Program-made: the position numbers and the translations under genes
Shown here: piece after piece, positions 35,733 through 47,345 of the stretch
Position numbering within the stretch: the stretch's first letter is position 1
Layout of the letters: each line of letters starts with the position of its first letter
Notes under the pieces: model-generated
What the model saw: only the letters and a program-made list of their open reading frames with translations
Told to the model about the DNA's origin: nothing
Database searches by the model: none
DNA from: Mangrovihabitans endophyticus
GTDB lineage: Bacteria; Actinomycetota; Actinomycetes; Mycobacteriales; Micromonosporaceae
NCBI RefSeq assembly: GCF_014646155.1
Contig: NZ_BMMX01000028.1
Location: 1-64,000 of the forward strand
Direction of reading: 5' to 3'
Length of the DNA: 64,000 nucleotides

Positions 35733-37129
35733 CACTCGGCCTCCTTCGTCCGCAGCGACGCCCGCTCGGGTTCGTGCAGTTCCTCGGGCACCGGCCGGAT
35801 CAGCAGGTTCGCCACGAAGCCCACGGCCAGCACGCCCACCATGGTGAACAGAGCCGGACGGTACGCGGCGGCGGTCAGCGTGCCGGGCTTGCCCTGCGCG
35901 TCCAGGAACCCGTTGATGATCAGTGGTCCCGCCACACCCGCCGCCGACCATGCGGTCAGCAGCCGCCCGTGGATGGCGCCCACCTGGTAGGTGCCGAACA
36001 GGTCTCGCAGGTAGGCCGGGACGGTCGCGAAGCCGCCGCCGTAGAACGACAGGATCACCCCGGCCAGCAGCACGAACAGCGCCGTGGCCGTGTCACCCAC
36101 GGAGGCCAGCAGCGCGTACAGGACGATGCCGACACCGAGATAGACCATGTAGATCGGCTTGCGACCGATCACATCCGAGGTGGACGACCAGGCGAACCGC
36201 CCGGCCATGTTGAACAGCGACAGCACCCCGACGAATCCGGCCGCGGCGCTGACCGACACCGTGGAGGCGCCGCCGTCGCGGAAGAAGTCCTGGATCATCG
36301 GGCTGGCCTGTTCGAGGATGCCGATCCCGGCGGTCACGTTGCAGAACAGCACGACCCACAGCAGCCAGAACGACCGGGTGCGCAGCGCGTTGCCGGCGGA
36401 CACGCTCGCGGTGGTGACCAGGGACCGCCGCTTGACGGCGGCCGGGTCGAAGCCGGGCGGCAGGTAGCCGTCCGGCGGCACGTGCACGATGAGGGCGCCG
36501 AACATCATCAGCAGGAAGTACGCCACGCCGAGGGTGAGGAAGAGGCCCACCAGCGCCGGACCGGAGGCGACCGAGGAGGCCACGCTCGGGTCGTAGTCCG
36601 CGTCGTACAGCGACATGAGCTGGCGCGACAGCGGGCCGGCGATCAACGCCCCGCCGCCGAACCCCATGATGGCCAGGCCGGTGGCCAGCCCCGGACGGTC
36701 CGGGAACCACTTGATCAGCGTGGAGACCGGCGAGATGTATCCGATGCCCAGGCCGATGCCGCCGAGCACGCCGTACCCGAGGTAGAGCAGCCACAACTGG
36801 CCGGTGCCGATGCCGAGCGCGCCCACCGCGAAGCCGGCGGACCAGAAGCAGGCCGCGACGGCCATCGCCTTGCGGGGGCCGTTGGCCTCCACCCATGTGC
36901 CGCCGAGCGCCGCGGACAGGCCGAGCAGCACGATCGCGATGCTGAAGATCACGCCGATCGCGGTCTGCCCGGTGCCGAAGTGGGCGACCAGGGAGTTCTT
37001 GTAGACGCTTGTCGCGTAGACCTGACCGATGCACAGGTGGACCGAGAGCGCCGCGGGCGGGATGAGCCACCGGCTGAAGCCGGCCGGTGCGACCGAGCGC
37101 TGACGATCGAAGGCGGACATCACGGACAC
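35732..37129 (-). CDS. OxlT-type (oxalate/formate antiporter family) MFS transporter
   Basis: A 12-helix major facilitator protein of 465 residues. The beginning SRWLIPPAALSVHLCIGQVY, then SVYKNSLVAHFG, and the family's GVLGGIGLGIGYISPVSTLI-like loop are typical of the OxlT/NarK-related group that exchanges small carboxylates. The C-terminal half ends LIRPVPEEL. The GTG at 37129 (VSVMSAF) lies 5 nt after AAGGAGGG; the ATG at 37120 would be too far. A 35-residue partner overlaps its stop. It is divergent from a LacI regulator; an operator-like GGAAGCGCTTTC lies in the gap. Substrate uncertain. Confidence 0.92.
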   Translation of the reverse strand: MSVMSAFDRQRSVAPAGFSRWLIPPAALSVHLCIGQVYATSVYKNSLVAHFGTGQTAIGVIFSIAIVLLGLSAALGGTWVEANGPRKAMAVAACFWSAGFAVGALGIGTGQLWLLYLGYGVLGGIGLGIGYISPVSTLIKWFPDRPGLATGLAIMGFGGGALIAGPLSRQLMSLYDADYDPSVASSVASGPALVGLFLTLGVAYFLLMMFGALIVHVPPDGYLPPGFDPAAVKRRSLVTTASVSAGNALRTRSFWLLWVVLFCNVTAGIGILEQASPMIQDFFRDGGASTVSVSAAAGFVGVLSLFNMAGRFAWSSTSDVIGRKPIYMVYLGVGIVLYALLASVGDTATALFVLLAGVILSFYGGGFATVPAYLRDLFGTYQVGAIHGRLLTAWSAAGVAGPLIINGFLDAQGKPGTLTAAAYRPALFTMVGVLAVGFVANLLIRPVPEELHEPERASLRTKEAE

Positions 37130-37191
37130 GCTGGCCCTCCTTATCGAATCATCCCGATGATCATAGGACCGTGGGGCAGGCCCGCGCACGT

Positions 37192-37203
37192 GGAAGCGCT
37201 TTC
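37192..37203. promoter_or_regulatory. LacI-type operator-like palindrome
   Basis: ggaagcgctttc is an imperfect palindrome around GCGC of the classical LacI/GalR type. It lies between the MFS and LacI starts and about 30 nt upstream of the LacI gene's -10, so it may give autoregulation and control of the MFS gene. Confidence 0.6.
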
Positions 37204-37232
37204 GGATCGACTGCAACCAATTGCCGAAGCGT

Positions 37233-37244
37233 TACAGTGTCGCC
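37233..37244 (+). promoter_or_regulatory. Leaderless -10 element of the LacI gene
   Basis: TACAGT ends 6 nt before the ATG at 37245. Confidence 0.55.
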
Positions 37245-38297
37245 ATGCGCGCACGACTCTCCGACATCGCCCGGCAGGCGCAGGTCAGCGAGGCGACGGT
37301 ATCGCGGGTGCTGAACGACCGGCCGGGCGTGTCACCGGACACCCGGCAGGCCGTGGTCACCGCCCTCGACGTGCTCGGATACGAGCGGCCGGAGCGGTTG
37401 CGCAAGCGCAGCGCCGGCCTGGTCGGCCTGATCGTGCCGGAGCTGGAGAACCCGATCTTCCCGGCCTTCGCGCAGGTCGTCGAGTCCGCGTTGTCGCAGA
37501 CCGGATACACCCCGGTGCTGTGCACCCAGACGCCGGGCGGGGTCACCGAGGACGAATATGTGGACATGCTGCTGGACCGCCAGGTGTCCGGCATCGTCTT
37601 CGTCGCCGGGCTGCACGCCGACACCACCGCCGACCACGAGCGCTATCTGCGGCTGGTGCGCCGCCCGATGCCGATCGTGCTGATCAACGGATACGCGCCG
37701 GGCATCGACGCGCCGTTTGTGTCCTGCGACGACCGCCAGGCGGGCGAGACCGCGGTGACCCACCTCGCGGGCCTGGGACACCGTCGCATCGGCTTCCTGT
37801 CCGGCCCGGCCCGGTTCACCGCCGTGCAACGCAAGCTGGCCGGTTACCGTACGGCCATGCAGCGCGACGTCGGCCTGCGCGACGGCGAGCTCGACCCGCT
37901 CGTCTCGCTGACCCTGTTCGGGGTGGAGGGCGGCGACGTGGCGGCCGGGCAGTTGCTGGACGCCGGCGCCACCGCGCTGGTCTGCGGCTCGGACCTGATG
38001 GCGCTGGGCGCGATCCGCGCGGCCCGGCGCCGGGGCCTGGCGGTGCCCCGGGACGTGTCGGTGGTGGGCTTCGACGACTCCCCGCTGATCGCGTTCACCG
38101 AACCTCCGCTGACCACCCTGCGGCAGCCGGTGGCGGCGATGGGCAACGCCGCGGTGCGTGCCCTGGTGGACGAGATCGACGGGCACGGCGCGCCGCATTC
38201 CGAGTACGTGTACGCGCCGGAACTGGTGGTGCGCGGCTCCACCGCCTCGGCGTCCGGGCGGCGATCCTCCGGATCTTTGGCGGCGCCCGCGGCCTGA
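37245..38297 (+). CDS. LacI family regulator next to alpha-amylase
   Basis: A 350-residue repressor: MRARLSDIARQAQVSEATVS then RVLNDRPGVSPDTRQ for the DNA-binding head; the effector domain ends VSVVGFDDSPLIAFTEPPLT. The gene precedes a secreted alpha-amylase on the same strand and faces the MFS carrier. It resembles the maltose-type regulators of actinomycetes (MalR). Words close to ctgcaac occur both before its own gene (37211) and in the amylase promoter (38498), and gttcttgcgc-like words flank the gap at 38327 and 38504. It thus plausibly represses the amylase. The start ATG is fixed by the leaderless -10. Confidence 0.93.
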   Translation: MRARLSDIARQAQVSEATVSRVLNDRPGVSPDTRQAVVTALDVLGYERPERLRKRSAGLVGLIVPELENPIFPAFAQVVESALSQTGYTPVLCTQTPGGVTEDEYVDMLLDRQVSGIVFVAGLHADTTADHERYLRLVRRPMPIVLINGYAPGIDAPFVSCDDRQAGETAVTHLAGLGHRRIGFLSGPARFTAVQRKLAGYRTAMQRDVGLRDGELDPLVSLTLFGVEGGDVAAGQLLDAGATALVCGSDLMALGAIRAARRRGLAVPRDVSVVGFDDSPLIAFTEPPLTTLRQPVAAMGNAAVRALVDEIDGHGAPHSEYVYAPELVVRGSTASASGRRSSGSLAAPAA

Positions 38298-38320
38298 GCC
38301 GATCCCGCGCCAGTCGATCT

Positions 38321-38340
38321 TTGAAAGTTCTTGCGCCAAC
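38321..38340. promoter_or_regulatory. Possible LacI/MalR half-site
   Basis: ttgaaagttcttgcgccaac is near the reverse complement of the acttgcgcaagaagtt site in the amylase promoter. It may be the distal operator; purely sequence similarity. Confidence 0.35.
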
Positions 38341-38465
38341 GGTCGCCGACCCGCACCGCCTCGACCAGCGCCGCCCTCGCGCGGCCTCCGAGGTCCGGTC
38401 CGTCACGCTGCAAGCCGAATCACTACCAAAGCTTCATATCGGACATAGACATCGAGCCACGTCGC

Positions 38466-38520
38466 TTTACCGTTCCGTAACACGCCTGCTAGCTTCCCTG
38501 CAACTTGCGCAAGAAGTTCC
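38466..38520 (+). promoter_or_regulatory. Amylase promoter with operator at the start site
   Basis: TTTACC (38466-38471), an 18-nt spacer and TAGCTT (38490-38495), then cttgcgcaag, a perfect 10-bp palindrome (38504-38513), and gaagttcc. A repressor there would block transcription start. The gap 38298-38465 otherwise shows nothing coding. Confidence 0.6.
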
Positions 38521-38543
38521 GTCCCGTCCCCAGGAGGCTTCTC

Positions 38544-40346
38544 ATGCGTCCCCGAACCCTCCCCCGCGCGGTGCTCGCGGTGACCGCGGTCGCCGTGCTC
38601 ACCGCCGCGCTGTTGTCCGCCGGTGCGGTACGCCGTTCCACGGTGGCCCAGGCGTCGGCGGCCACGCCCGGCGCGCACGACGTCATCGTGCACCTGTTCC
38701 AGTGGCCGTGGCGTTCCGTCGCGTCCGAATGCACGGGCGTGCTCGGCCCGAAGGGCTTCGGCGCCGTGCAGGTCTCCCCGCCTCAGGAACACGTGGTGCT
38801 GCCCGGCCAGGGCTACCCCTGGTGGCAGGACTACCAGCCGACCAGCTACCAGCTCACCTCCCGGCGCGGAGACCGGGCCGCATTCGCGTCCATGGTGAAC
38901 ACCTGCCACGCCGCGGGCGTCAAGATCTTCGTCGATGCGGTGATCAACCACATGGCCGGCGGCGCCTCGTCGGGCACCGGCAGCGGTGGGTCGAGCTATT
39001 CGCACTACGCCTACCCCGCGGTCCCGTACGGCAACGACGACTTCCACCACTGCGGCCGCAACGGCAACGACGACATCGTGAACTACGGCGACCGGTGGGA
39101 GGTGCAGAACTGCGAGCTGGTCGACCTGTCCGACCTGAAGACCGAATCGTCGTACGTCCGGGGCAAGCTCACCGGATATCTCAACGATCTCGCCTCGCTG
39201 GGGGTGGACGGATTCCGGATCGACGCCGCCAAGCACATGCCCGCCGCCGACGTGTCCGCCGTGGTCTCCGGGGTGTCCGGCAGCAAGTACGTCTACCAGG
39301 AGGTCATCGAGGGCGGCTCGGGTGAGCCGGCGCCCGAGGAGTACACCGGGATCGGCGACGTCACCGAGTTCCGCTACGGCGACGTGGTCGGCAACGCGTT
39401 CGCCGGCGGCGACCTGTCCGGGCTGAACTCGCTGCCCGCGCAGATGCGCCTGTCCTCCGGCGACGCGGTGGTGTTCATCGACAACCACGACACCCAGCGC
39501 AACGGACGGGCCAAGCTCACGTACCAGAACGGTTCCGCGTACGCGCTGGCCGAGGCGTTCATGCTCGCCTACCCGTACGGGGTGCCGAAGGTGATGTCCA
39601 GCTTCACCTTCAGCAACTCCGACGCCGGGCCGCCCGCCGCCGGTGACGGCACCACCTCCACGGTGAGCTGCGGCAACGGATGGCAGTGCGAACACCGCAT
39701 GCGCACCACGGCGAACATGGTCGCGCTGCGCAACACCGCTGCGGGCACCGGCGTCACCAACTGGTGGAGCAGCGGCTCGAACCAGATCGCGTTCGGCCGT
39801 GGCAGCGCCGCCTATGTGGCGTTCAACCGCTCCGGCAGCGCGCTCACCCGTACCTTCCAGACGTCGCTGCCGGCCGGGACGTACTGCGACGTGATGGCCG
39901 GGGACGCCACCGGCGGGTCGTGCACCGGACCGGCGTACACGGTGAACGGCAGCGGCCAGGTGACCGCGACCGTCGCGGCCAACGGCGCGCTGGCGCTGCA
40001 CATCGGCGCGCGCGGCACCGGCGGCACCACCCCGCCGCCGGCCGGCTGCCCGGCCGTGGCGGTGAGTTTCGCGGTGAACGCCACCACCGTGTGGGGCGAG
40101 AACGTCTATGTGGTGGGCAACACCGCGGCGCTGGGCAACTGGAACCCGGCGAACGGGGTGCCGCTGTCGTCGGCCACCTACCCGGTGTGGCGCGGATCGG
40201 CGGACCTGCCGGCGGGCACCACGGTGCAGTACAAGTACGTCAAGCGCAACGGCGACCAGGTGATCTGGGAGAGCGATCCGAACCGCAGCCGCACCACCTC
40301 GTCGTCCGGGTCGTGCAGCGAGACCTGGACCGACACCTGGCGCTGA
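38544..40346 (+). CDS. Secreted GH13 alpha-amylase with C-terminal CBM20
   Basis: Endo-alpha-1,4-glucanase for starch, 600 residues, exported by an N-terminal signal peptide (RAVLAVTAVAVLTAALLSAG). The GH13 catalytic residues are visible: nucleophile Asp227 in DGFRIDAAKH, acid/base Glu253 in YQEVIEGG, and Asp316 in FIDNHDTQR. A GT-rich linker leads to a starch-binding CBM20 at the C-terminus (VSFAVNATTVWGENVYVVGN, ending WTDTW). GGAGG lies 7 nt before the ATG, and the LacI gene upstream and the operator-like palindrome suggest maltose-type control. A terminator follows. The organism thus degrades external starch. Confidence 0.97.
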   Translation: MRPRTLPRAVLAVTAVAVLTAALLSAGAVRRSTVAQASAATPGAHDVIVHLFQWPWRSVASECTGVLGPKGFGAVQVSPPQEHVVLPGQGYPWWQDYQPTSYQLTSRRGDRAAFASMVNTCHAAGVKIFVDAVINHMAGGASSGTGSGGSSYSHYAYPAVPYGNDDFHHCGRNGNDDIVNYGDRWEVQNCELVDLSDLKTESSYVRGKLTGYLNDLASLGVDGFRIDAAKHMPAADVSAVVSGVSGSKYVYQEVIEGGSGEPAPEEYTGIGDVTEFRYGDVVGNAFAGGDLSGLNSLPAQMRLSSGDAVVFIDNHDTQRNGRAKLTYQNGSAYALAEAFMLAYPYGVPKVMSSFTFSNSDAGPPAAGDGTTSTVSCGNGWQCEHRMRTTANMVALRNTAAGTGVTNWWSSGSNQIAFGRGSAAYVAFNRSGSALTRTFQTSLPAGTYCDVMAGDATGGSCTGPAYTVNGSGQVTATVAANGALALHIGARGTGGTTPPPAGCPAVAVSFAVNATTVWGENVYVVGNTAALGNWNPANGVPLSSATYPVWRGSADLPAGTTVQYKYVKRNGDQVIWESDPNRSRTTSSSGSCSETWTDTWR

Positions 40347-40371
40347 GCCGGACCCCGCCGTCCCCCTGCGG

Positions 40372-40400
40372 GCCGCCGCGCACCTGACATGCGCGGCGGC
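40372..40400. terminator. Bidirectional terminator hairpin
   Basis: gccgccgcgca (40372-40382) and tgcgcggcggc (40390-40400), a perfect 11-bp stem with a 7-nt loop, between the convergent amylase and PPDK genes. Confidence 0.75.
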
Positions 40401-40410
40401 ACGCCCGTCG

Positions 40411-43086
<2,676 letters not shown>

Positions 43087-43202
43087 GGCACCACACCTCC
43101 GGTGAGCACGGATCCCGCCTGGGGCGAAGGATCCGTGGTCCCGCCGCCCCCTCGGACATGATTCGTAGGCTATGGCGGGTCGGCGCCGAAGGACAGTCGG
43201 GA

Positions 43203-43235
43203 GCACCTTTTTGCAGGCCGCATGCGCAAAGGTGC
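43203..43235. promoter_or_regulatory. Inverted repeat upstream of ppdK
   Basis: gcaccttt (43203-43210) and aaaggtgc (43228-43235), a perfect 8-bp pair with an internal ttgcaggccgcatgcgc. It is a possible regulator site or small hairpin. Nothing coding is seen in 43087-43372. Confidence 0.4.
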
Positions 43236-43299
43236 GCGCGCCGACCCGGGCGCAAGCGTGTCCGCGCGCCGGGGCGGGTCGGAGGGGGCACGAAAACGC

Positions 43300-43337
43300 G
43301 CCGCTGCGAATTCCACGGGGGAAGAACTCGCAACGGC
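43300..43337 (-). terminator. Imperfect hairpin after the lipoprotein gene
   Basis: gccgctgcgaattcc (43300-43314) pairs imperfectly with gaactcgcaacggc (43324-43337). On the minus strand it follows the lipoprotein stop and may end that transcript. Confidence 0.45.
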
Positions 43338-43372
43338 GCTGACGGAAGGCTAGACCACGCTCGCCGGGCTGT

Positions 43373-44116
43373 CTATCCCACCCGCTGCACCACGGTGCCC
43401 ACCAGTTTCCTCCAGTCGGCGTCGAACTGCGCGCCGGTGCTCGCCGACCGGGTCACGCCCAGCCGGTAGATCGCGTACTGGTCGACCAGCAGCACGTTCC
43501 GGGAGGCCAGCACCGCCACTGCGGTGTCCGCCAGGCCGGGGTGCTCCGGCTCGTACGTCTTGTGACGCTCCAACACGAACCCGGTCCACTGCCCCTCGGC
43601 CAGCGGTGTCGTCTTCGTGGTCTCGGTGAACGCCGGCTCGGACGTGTCGCCGGTGGGGCGCGCCGGAACCGACACGGACGCCCGGCATCCGTCGGCCACC
43701 GCCCGCAACGCCGCCAGCCCGGCCTGGGCGCCCGCCTCGTCCGGATAGACCAGCGCGCTCTGGTGCAGCGTCTGCGCGCCCTCCTCGCCCTCGTCCACCA
43801 GGGACTGGGTGACCTGGTCCGCGCCGGGCGGCACCGGCACGGCGGTGGCGTCGGACGGCCCGCCGCAGAACCGCACCAGCCGCTGCGGGTCGGGCGTCTC
43901 GCCGGGCGGCTGCCAGGTGGGCCCGATGTCGCTGCCCTGCAGCAGCGCGCCGCGCATGGTCGTGACGGTGATCAGGCCGCCGTCCGGCGGGTCGGGCGCG
44001 TCGTCGGACGAGCCGCATCCGGCGATCGTGACTGCCAGGACACAAGCGGCCACGGCCCGCAAGGCCACCGCACGACCCGCCACGACACCCCGCGGGGCGG
44101 CACCGATCTCGAACAT
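43373..44116 (-). CDS. Putative lipoprotein, PknH-like sensor domain
   Basis: A 247-residue exported lipoprotein. The signal ends with the lipobox TIAGC; Cys34 should carry the lipid. The mature part (LLQGSDIGPTWQPPGETPDP, then FCGGPSD, DGCRAS and a C-terminal strand YAIYRLGVTRSA) resembles the extracellular domain that follows the membrane helix in PknH-like kinases and its stand-alone relatives; two cysteines (in FCGG and GCRA) could form the typical disulfide. No kinase gene is adjacent. The gene lies between a sulfotransferase gene and ppdK, with a likely terminator after it. Function unknown. Confidence 0.8.
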   Translation of the reverse strand: MFEIGAAPRGVVAGRAVALRAVAACVLAVTIAGCGSSDDAPDPPDGGLITVTTMRGALLQGSDIGPTWQPPGETPDPQRLVRFCGGPSDATAVPVPPGADQVTQSLVDEGEEGAQTLHQSALVYPDEAGAQAGLAALRAVADGCRASVSVPARPTGDTSEPAFTETTKTTPLAEGQWTGFVLERHKTYEPEHPGLADTAVAVLASRNVLLVDQYAIYRLGVTRSASTGAQFDADWRKLVGTVVQRVG

Positions 44117-44143
44117 CGGGCCATCCTGCCACGCCCCGGCGGC

Positions 44144-45052
44144 TCAGTATCCCCAGGCGGCCAGCGGCTCGCGCAGCACCTCGTCGATCGCCGTCAGTTG
44201 CGGCGCGGTCAGCTCATCGCGGTACGCCGCCCCGCGCCCCGCCGGGAAGTCGAACCGCGCGAAACCCCGCTCGTAGGCGGGCGACCAGTCCAGGCCGAGG
44301 AACTCCAGGGCGCGCCGGAGCTGGCCGCGCGGGTCCGCGACCACGTCCTCGTAGCGCAGGTCCAGCCACTGACCGGCCGGATGCGCGGCGCGGGCCTGCG
44401 CGTACGCGTCGGTGAGCATCCGCCAGCCCAGCGCGGCCAGCACCACGAACGAGCGTCCGGAATCCTCCCATTGCTCGCGCAGCGCGCCCGGCAACGAGCC
44501 CAGATACCAGTTGTCCGGCCCGCGCCAGCCGTCCCACCAGCCCATCTGCAGCCAGGAGTTGGCCACCGCGCGGCCGTCGCGCACCACGTGGACGACCTTG
44601 AGGTCCGGGTACGCGGCGTGCAGGTATCCGGTGCGCGGCCAGCCGGTGAGGTGGTGCAGCAGCGGATCGCAGCGCTGGGCACGGATCCGGGCGTCGAAGA
44701 AGGCGCGCAGCGCCCGCGCGGCGTGCGGGGTGAGGTCACCGGCGAGCAGATCCCGGCAGGGCTTGCCGAAACCGGCCAGCACATGCCGGTCGAGCAGTTG
44801 GTACGCCTCGGACGGGGCGACCCGCAGCCGCCCACGTTCCAGCAGGCGGCGGCTGTGCCGCAGCGCGGTCATGGCGGGCGGCCGGGGCGCGGCGCCGCGG
44901 TAGAACGGCCCGTTGAAGCGGCCGGTCAGGTTGAGCCGCGGCAGCTTGTCGTCCAGGCCGGAGATGAAACCGGTGCGCGGATGCCGGCACAGCAGCTCCT
45001 GCACCAGGGTGGACCCGCACCGGCCGGTGCCCACCACGACGGCCAGGCTCAT
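44144..45052 (-). CDS. Sulfotransferase family protein (1)
   Basis: Predicted PAPS-dependent sulfotransferase of 302 residues. The 5'-phosphosulfate loop is VVVGTGRCGSTLVQELL and the 3'-phosphate region is VVHVVRDGRAVANSWL, both as in carbohydrate sulfotransferases. The C-terminal FDFPAGRGAAYRDEL is not shared with the other four genes here. The ATG overlaps the stop of the upstream sulfotransferase gene (ATGA), so the GT4, ST and ST genes form one minus-strand operon. It should act on a cell-surface or secreted glycan in the cytoplasm or at the membrane face. The acceptor is unknown. Confidence 0.87.
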   Translation of the reverse strand: MSLAVVVGTGRCGSTLVQELLCRHPRTGFISGLDDKLPRLNLTGRFNGPFYRGAAPRPPAMTALRHSRRLLERGRLRVAPSEAYQLLDRHVLAGFGKPCRDLLAGDLTPHAARALRAFFDARIRAQRCDPLLHHLTGWPRTGYLHAAYPDLKVVHVVRDGRAVANSWLQMGWWDGWRGPDNWYLGSLPGALREQWEDSGRSFVVLAALGWRMLTDAYAQARAAHPAGQWLDLRYEDVVADPRGQLRRALEFLGLDWSPAYERGFARFDFPAGRGAAYRDELTAPQLTAIDEVLREPLAAWGY

Positions 45053-45969
45053 CGCCGGTCTCCGTACCCGAGAGACCGCCGCAGCGGCGCGGTGAGCACC
45101 GCCACCACGGCCCGGTGCCGGCGCGGCATCGCCCGGCGCCACTCGTCGTCGGCGGTCAACGGCACCTCGCCGGTGCGATGCCGCGACGGGTTCCCGGCGA
45201 CCGAGTGGGTGGGCGCCAGCCGCACCCGCGCACCGGTGGTGAACGGCAGCCCCGAACCGCTCACCCCGGCCGGCTCGCGCACCCCGGCGAAGTCCATCAC
45301 CGCGCGCACGGTCGCCTGCGGGTCCGCGATCAGGTCCTCGTAGCGTACGCGCAGGTAGGCGCCCGGCCGGCGGGCCCACAGGCGTACCGTCACCGCGTTC
45401 CACACGGTCCACAGCAGCGCCGCCTTCCAGACCGGGTGGCGGGTCATCTGCGACGACGGGCCGCTCCCGCCCTCCCCGGCGGTCCCGCCGTCCAGCGCCC
45501 GGCGGCGCCGCCAGGAGAACGCCGCCGCCCTCGGGTCCCGGACCAGGTGCAGCACCTTCAGGTCCACGCCGAGGCCGCCGACCAGCGCGCCGTACGGCGG
45601 CAGCTTCGAGGAGTCCACCACCACCGCGCCGCCGGTGTGCCGGTGCAGCGACGCGTACAGCGCGGTCAGCGCCGCATCGTCCGGGTGCGGCGGCACCGCA
45701 CCGGTGCGCAGCAGGCGCGGCAACCGGCGCATCCGCAGCCGGCGCCGCAACGTGCCGGGGTCCACCGCCGGCACCCCGGCCAGCACCGCCGTCCACACCG
45801 GACAGTCACGCACCGGCAGGCCGCAGCCGCACGGCCGGTTCTCCCGCAGGCCGCGCTGCCACAGGTAGCGCAACTCGCCCGCGGCGAAGAACCCGTCGAT
45901 CTGCCCGAGCACGGTGGTGAGCAGGGTGCTCCCGCTGCGCCCGCTGCCGGCCACGTAGAGCACCGTCAT
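45049..45969 (-). CDS. Sulfotransferase family protein (2)
   Basis: A 306-residue sulfotransferase-fold protein. Its PAPS loop is VAGSGRSGSTLLTTVL, its 3'-phosphate strand is HLVRDPRAAAFSWRRRR, and a cysteine-rich segment (RPCGCGLPVRDCPVW) lies after the first domain. The family is distinct from gene 1, so the two should act on different positions or acceptors. It is coupled to both neighbours by ATGA overlaps: its start to the stop of the glycosyltransferase and its stop to the start of gene 1. Together they look like a unit that makes a sugar-sulfate motif. Confidence 0.86.
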   Translation of the reverse strand: MTVLYVAGSGRSGSTLLTTVLGQIDGFFAAGELRYLWQRGLRENRPCGCGLPVRDCPVWTAVLAGVPAVDPGTLRRRLRMRRLPRLLRTGAVPPHPDDAALTALYASLHRHTGGAVVVDSSKLPPYGALVGGLGVDLKVLHLVRDPRAAAFSWRRRRALDGGTAGEGGSGPSSQMTRHPVWKAALLWTVWNAVTVRLWARRPGAYLRVRYEDLIADPQATVRAVMDFAGVREPAGVSGSGLPFTTGARVRLAPTHSVAGNPSRHRTGEVPLTADDEWRRAMPRRHRAVVAVLTAPLRRSLGYGDRR

Positions 45970-47174
45970 CGCGCCGCCGCCGCGTACGCCGCGCGTAACC
46001 CGTCCAGGTGCACGCCGGGATCGAAATCGCGGCCCACCTTGGCCCGTCCCGCCCGGCCCATGCGCAGCGCGCGGTCCGGGTCCGCGGTGAGGCGGTGCAG
46101 CGCCGCGACAAGCGCCGCCGGGTCCTCGGCCGGCACGATCTCGCCGTCCACCCCGGGTTCGATGAGCTCCGGCAGGCCGCCCAGGTCGGTGCCGACCACC
46201 GGCACCCCGCAGCCGAACGCCTCCAGCACCGCCAACGGCTGGTTCTCGTACCAGCGGGACGGCACCGCGGCCACCGCCGCGTCGCGGACCAGCGCGTGCA
46301 GCCGGTCGCGGTCCAGCCGGCCGTGGAACCGGGCCCGCCCGGCGGCCAGCCGTTCCAGCTCCGGCCGGGCCGGGCCGTCACCGGCGATGTCCACCGGCAC
46401 GCCCGCGGGCAGGTCGGCGGCGGCGCGCAGCAGCACGTCCACACCCTTCTCCGGGGCGAGCCGCCCGGCGAACACCACTCCCCCGCCGGCCCGTGTCTTG
46501 GCGGCCGGCAGCCGGGCCGGGTGCCGCAACACCCGCAACCGGTCCGGGTAGACCCCGGCCCGCTCCATCACGTGCGCCAGGAACCTGCTGGGCGCCAGGA
46601 ACACCCCGACGCCGCGGTACGCGGACAGCCGCCGGTGCAGCCACGACTCGGCGGACAGCAGCGTGCTGGCCGCGCGGGAACCGTCCTTGCAGGACCGCCG
46701 GGCCGCCTGCCACACGCCGCCGGTGAGGCACGCGTCGCACGGCCGTCCATGGTCGAGCATCTGGTAGCTGGGGCAGGCGAGCTTGTAGTCGTGCAACGTC
46801 ATCACGCACGGCACGCCGGCCGCGCGAACCGCGGCCACCACCGACGGGGATAGCTGGTGATAGACGTTGTGCAGGTGCACCACGTCGGGCCGGAACGCGG
46901 CCAGCACCCGGTCCAGCCCGGCCCGCGCGGACCGCGACCAGATCATCCGGGAGGCCGCGGCCAGCCGGGCGGCGGCGCCCGGCGGTGGCGGCTCCAGCTC
47001 GACGAAGGACGGGAAGTCTCGCGCGTACGGCAGACCGGGGTCGTTGTCCGGATGGGTCATGCCGAACAGCGCGACCTCGTCGCCCGCCGCGCGCTGCATC
47101 GCGGCCACGTCCAGCAGGTAGGCCTCGGCCCCGCCGCGGCGATACAGGAACTTGTTCACGTGCAGGACACGCAT
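45966..47174 (-). CDS. Family 4 glycosyltransferase
   Basis: A 402-residue GT-B glycosyltransferase. It begins MRVLHVNKFLYRRGGAEAYL, the classic GT4 opening, and has FAGRLAPEKGVDVLLRAAAD, the SRWYENQPLAVLEAFGCGVP block with the E-x7-E-like motif and GTDLGGLPELIEPG. A short Cys-rich segment (CPSYQMLDHGRPCDACLTGG) is common in wall or capsule GT4 enzymes. It heads the minus-strand operon with two sulfotransferases and likely builds the glycan they sulfate. The ATG has a GGGAG site. The 171-bp divergent gap holds promoters for both directions; TAGCAT at about 47261 is a candidate for the plus strand. Confidence 0.92.
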   Translation of the reverse strand: MRVLHVNKFLYRRGGAEAYLLDVAAMQRAAGDEVALFGMTHPDNDPGLPYARDFPSFVELEPPPPGAAARLAAASRMIWSRSARAGLDRVLAAFRPDVVHLHNVYHQLSPSVVAAVRAAGVPCVMTLHDYKLACPSYQMLDHGRPCDACLTGGVWQAARRSCKDGSRAASTLLSAESWLHRRLSAYRGVGVFLAPSRFLAHVMERAGVYPDRLRVLRHPARLPAAKTRAGGGVVFAGRLAPEKGVDVLLRAAADLPAGVPVDIAGDGPARPELERLAAGRARFHGRLDRDRLHALVRDAAVAAVPSRWYENQPLAVLEAFGCGVPVVGTDLGGLPELIEPGVDGEIVPAEDPAALVAALHRLTADPDRALRMGRAGRAKVGRDFDPGVHLDGLRAAYAAAAR

Positions 47175-47345
47175 GGCTCCCGGTCCCGTCCGATCTGAGT
47201 CCCGCCTTATCCAAGTCCAGCCTGATCCGGGTCCTGGCCGATCCGGCGTCGGGCGGCTCACGCTAGCATCACCGGCGCACCGCCAGAACATCGAGGCTGC
47301 TGAGACTCTTCGGGGACGGCCCCGGGTCTCGGCCGAGGAGGAGCC

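Noticed and set aside
35591..39325. A 1244-codon open frame on the plus strand
   Set aside because: It is antisense to the MFS gene and out of frame with the LacI and amylase genes; the peptide is Arg/Gly/His/Gln-rich without domains, the usual shadow in high-GC DNA.
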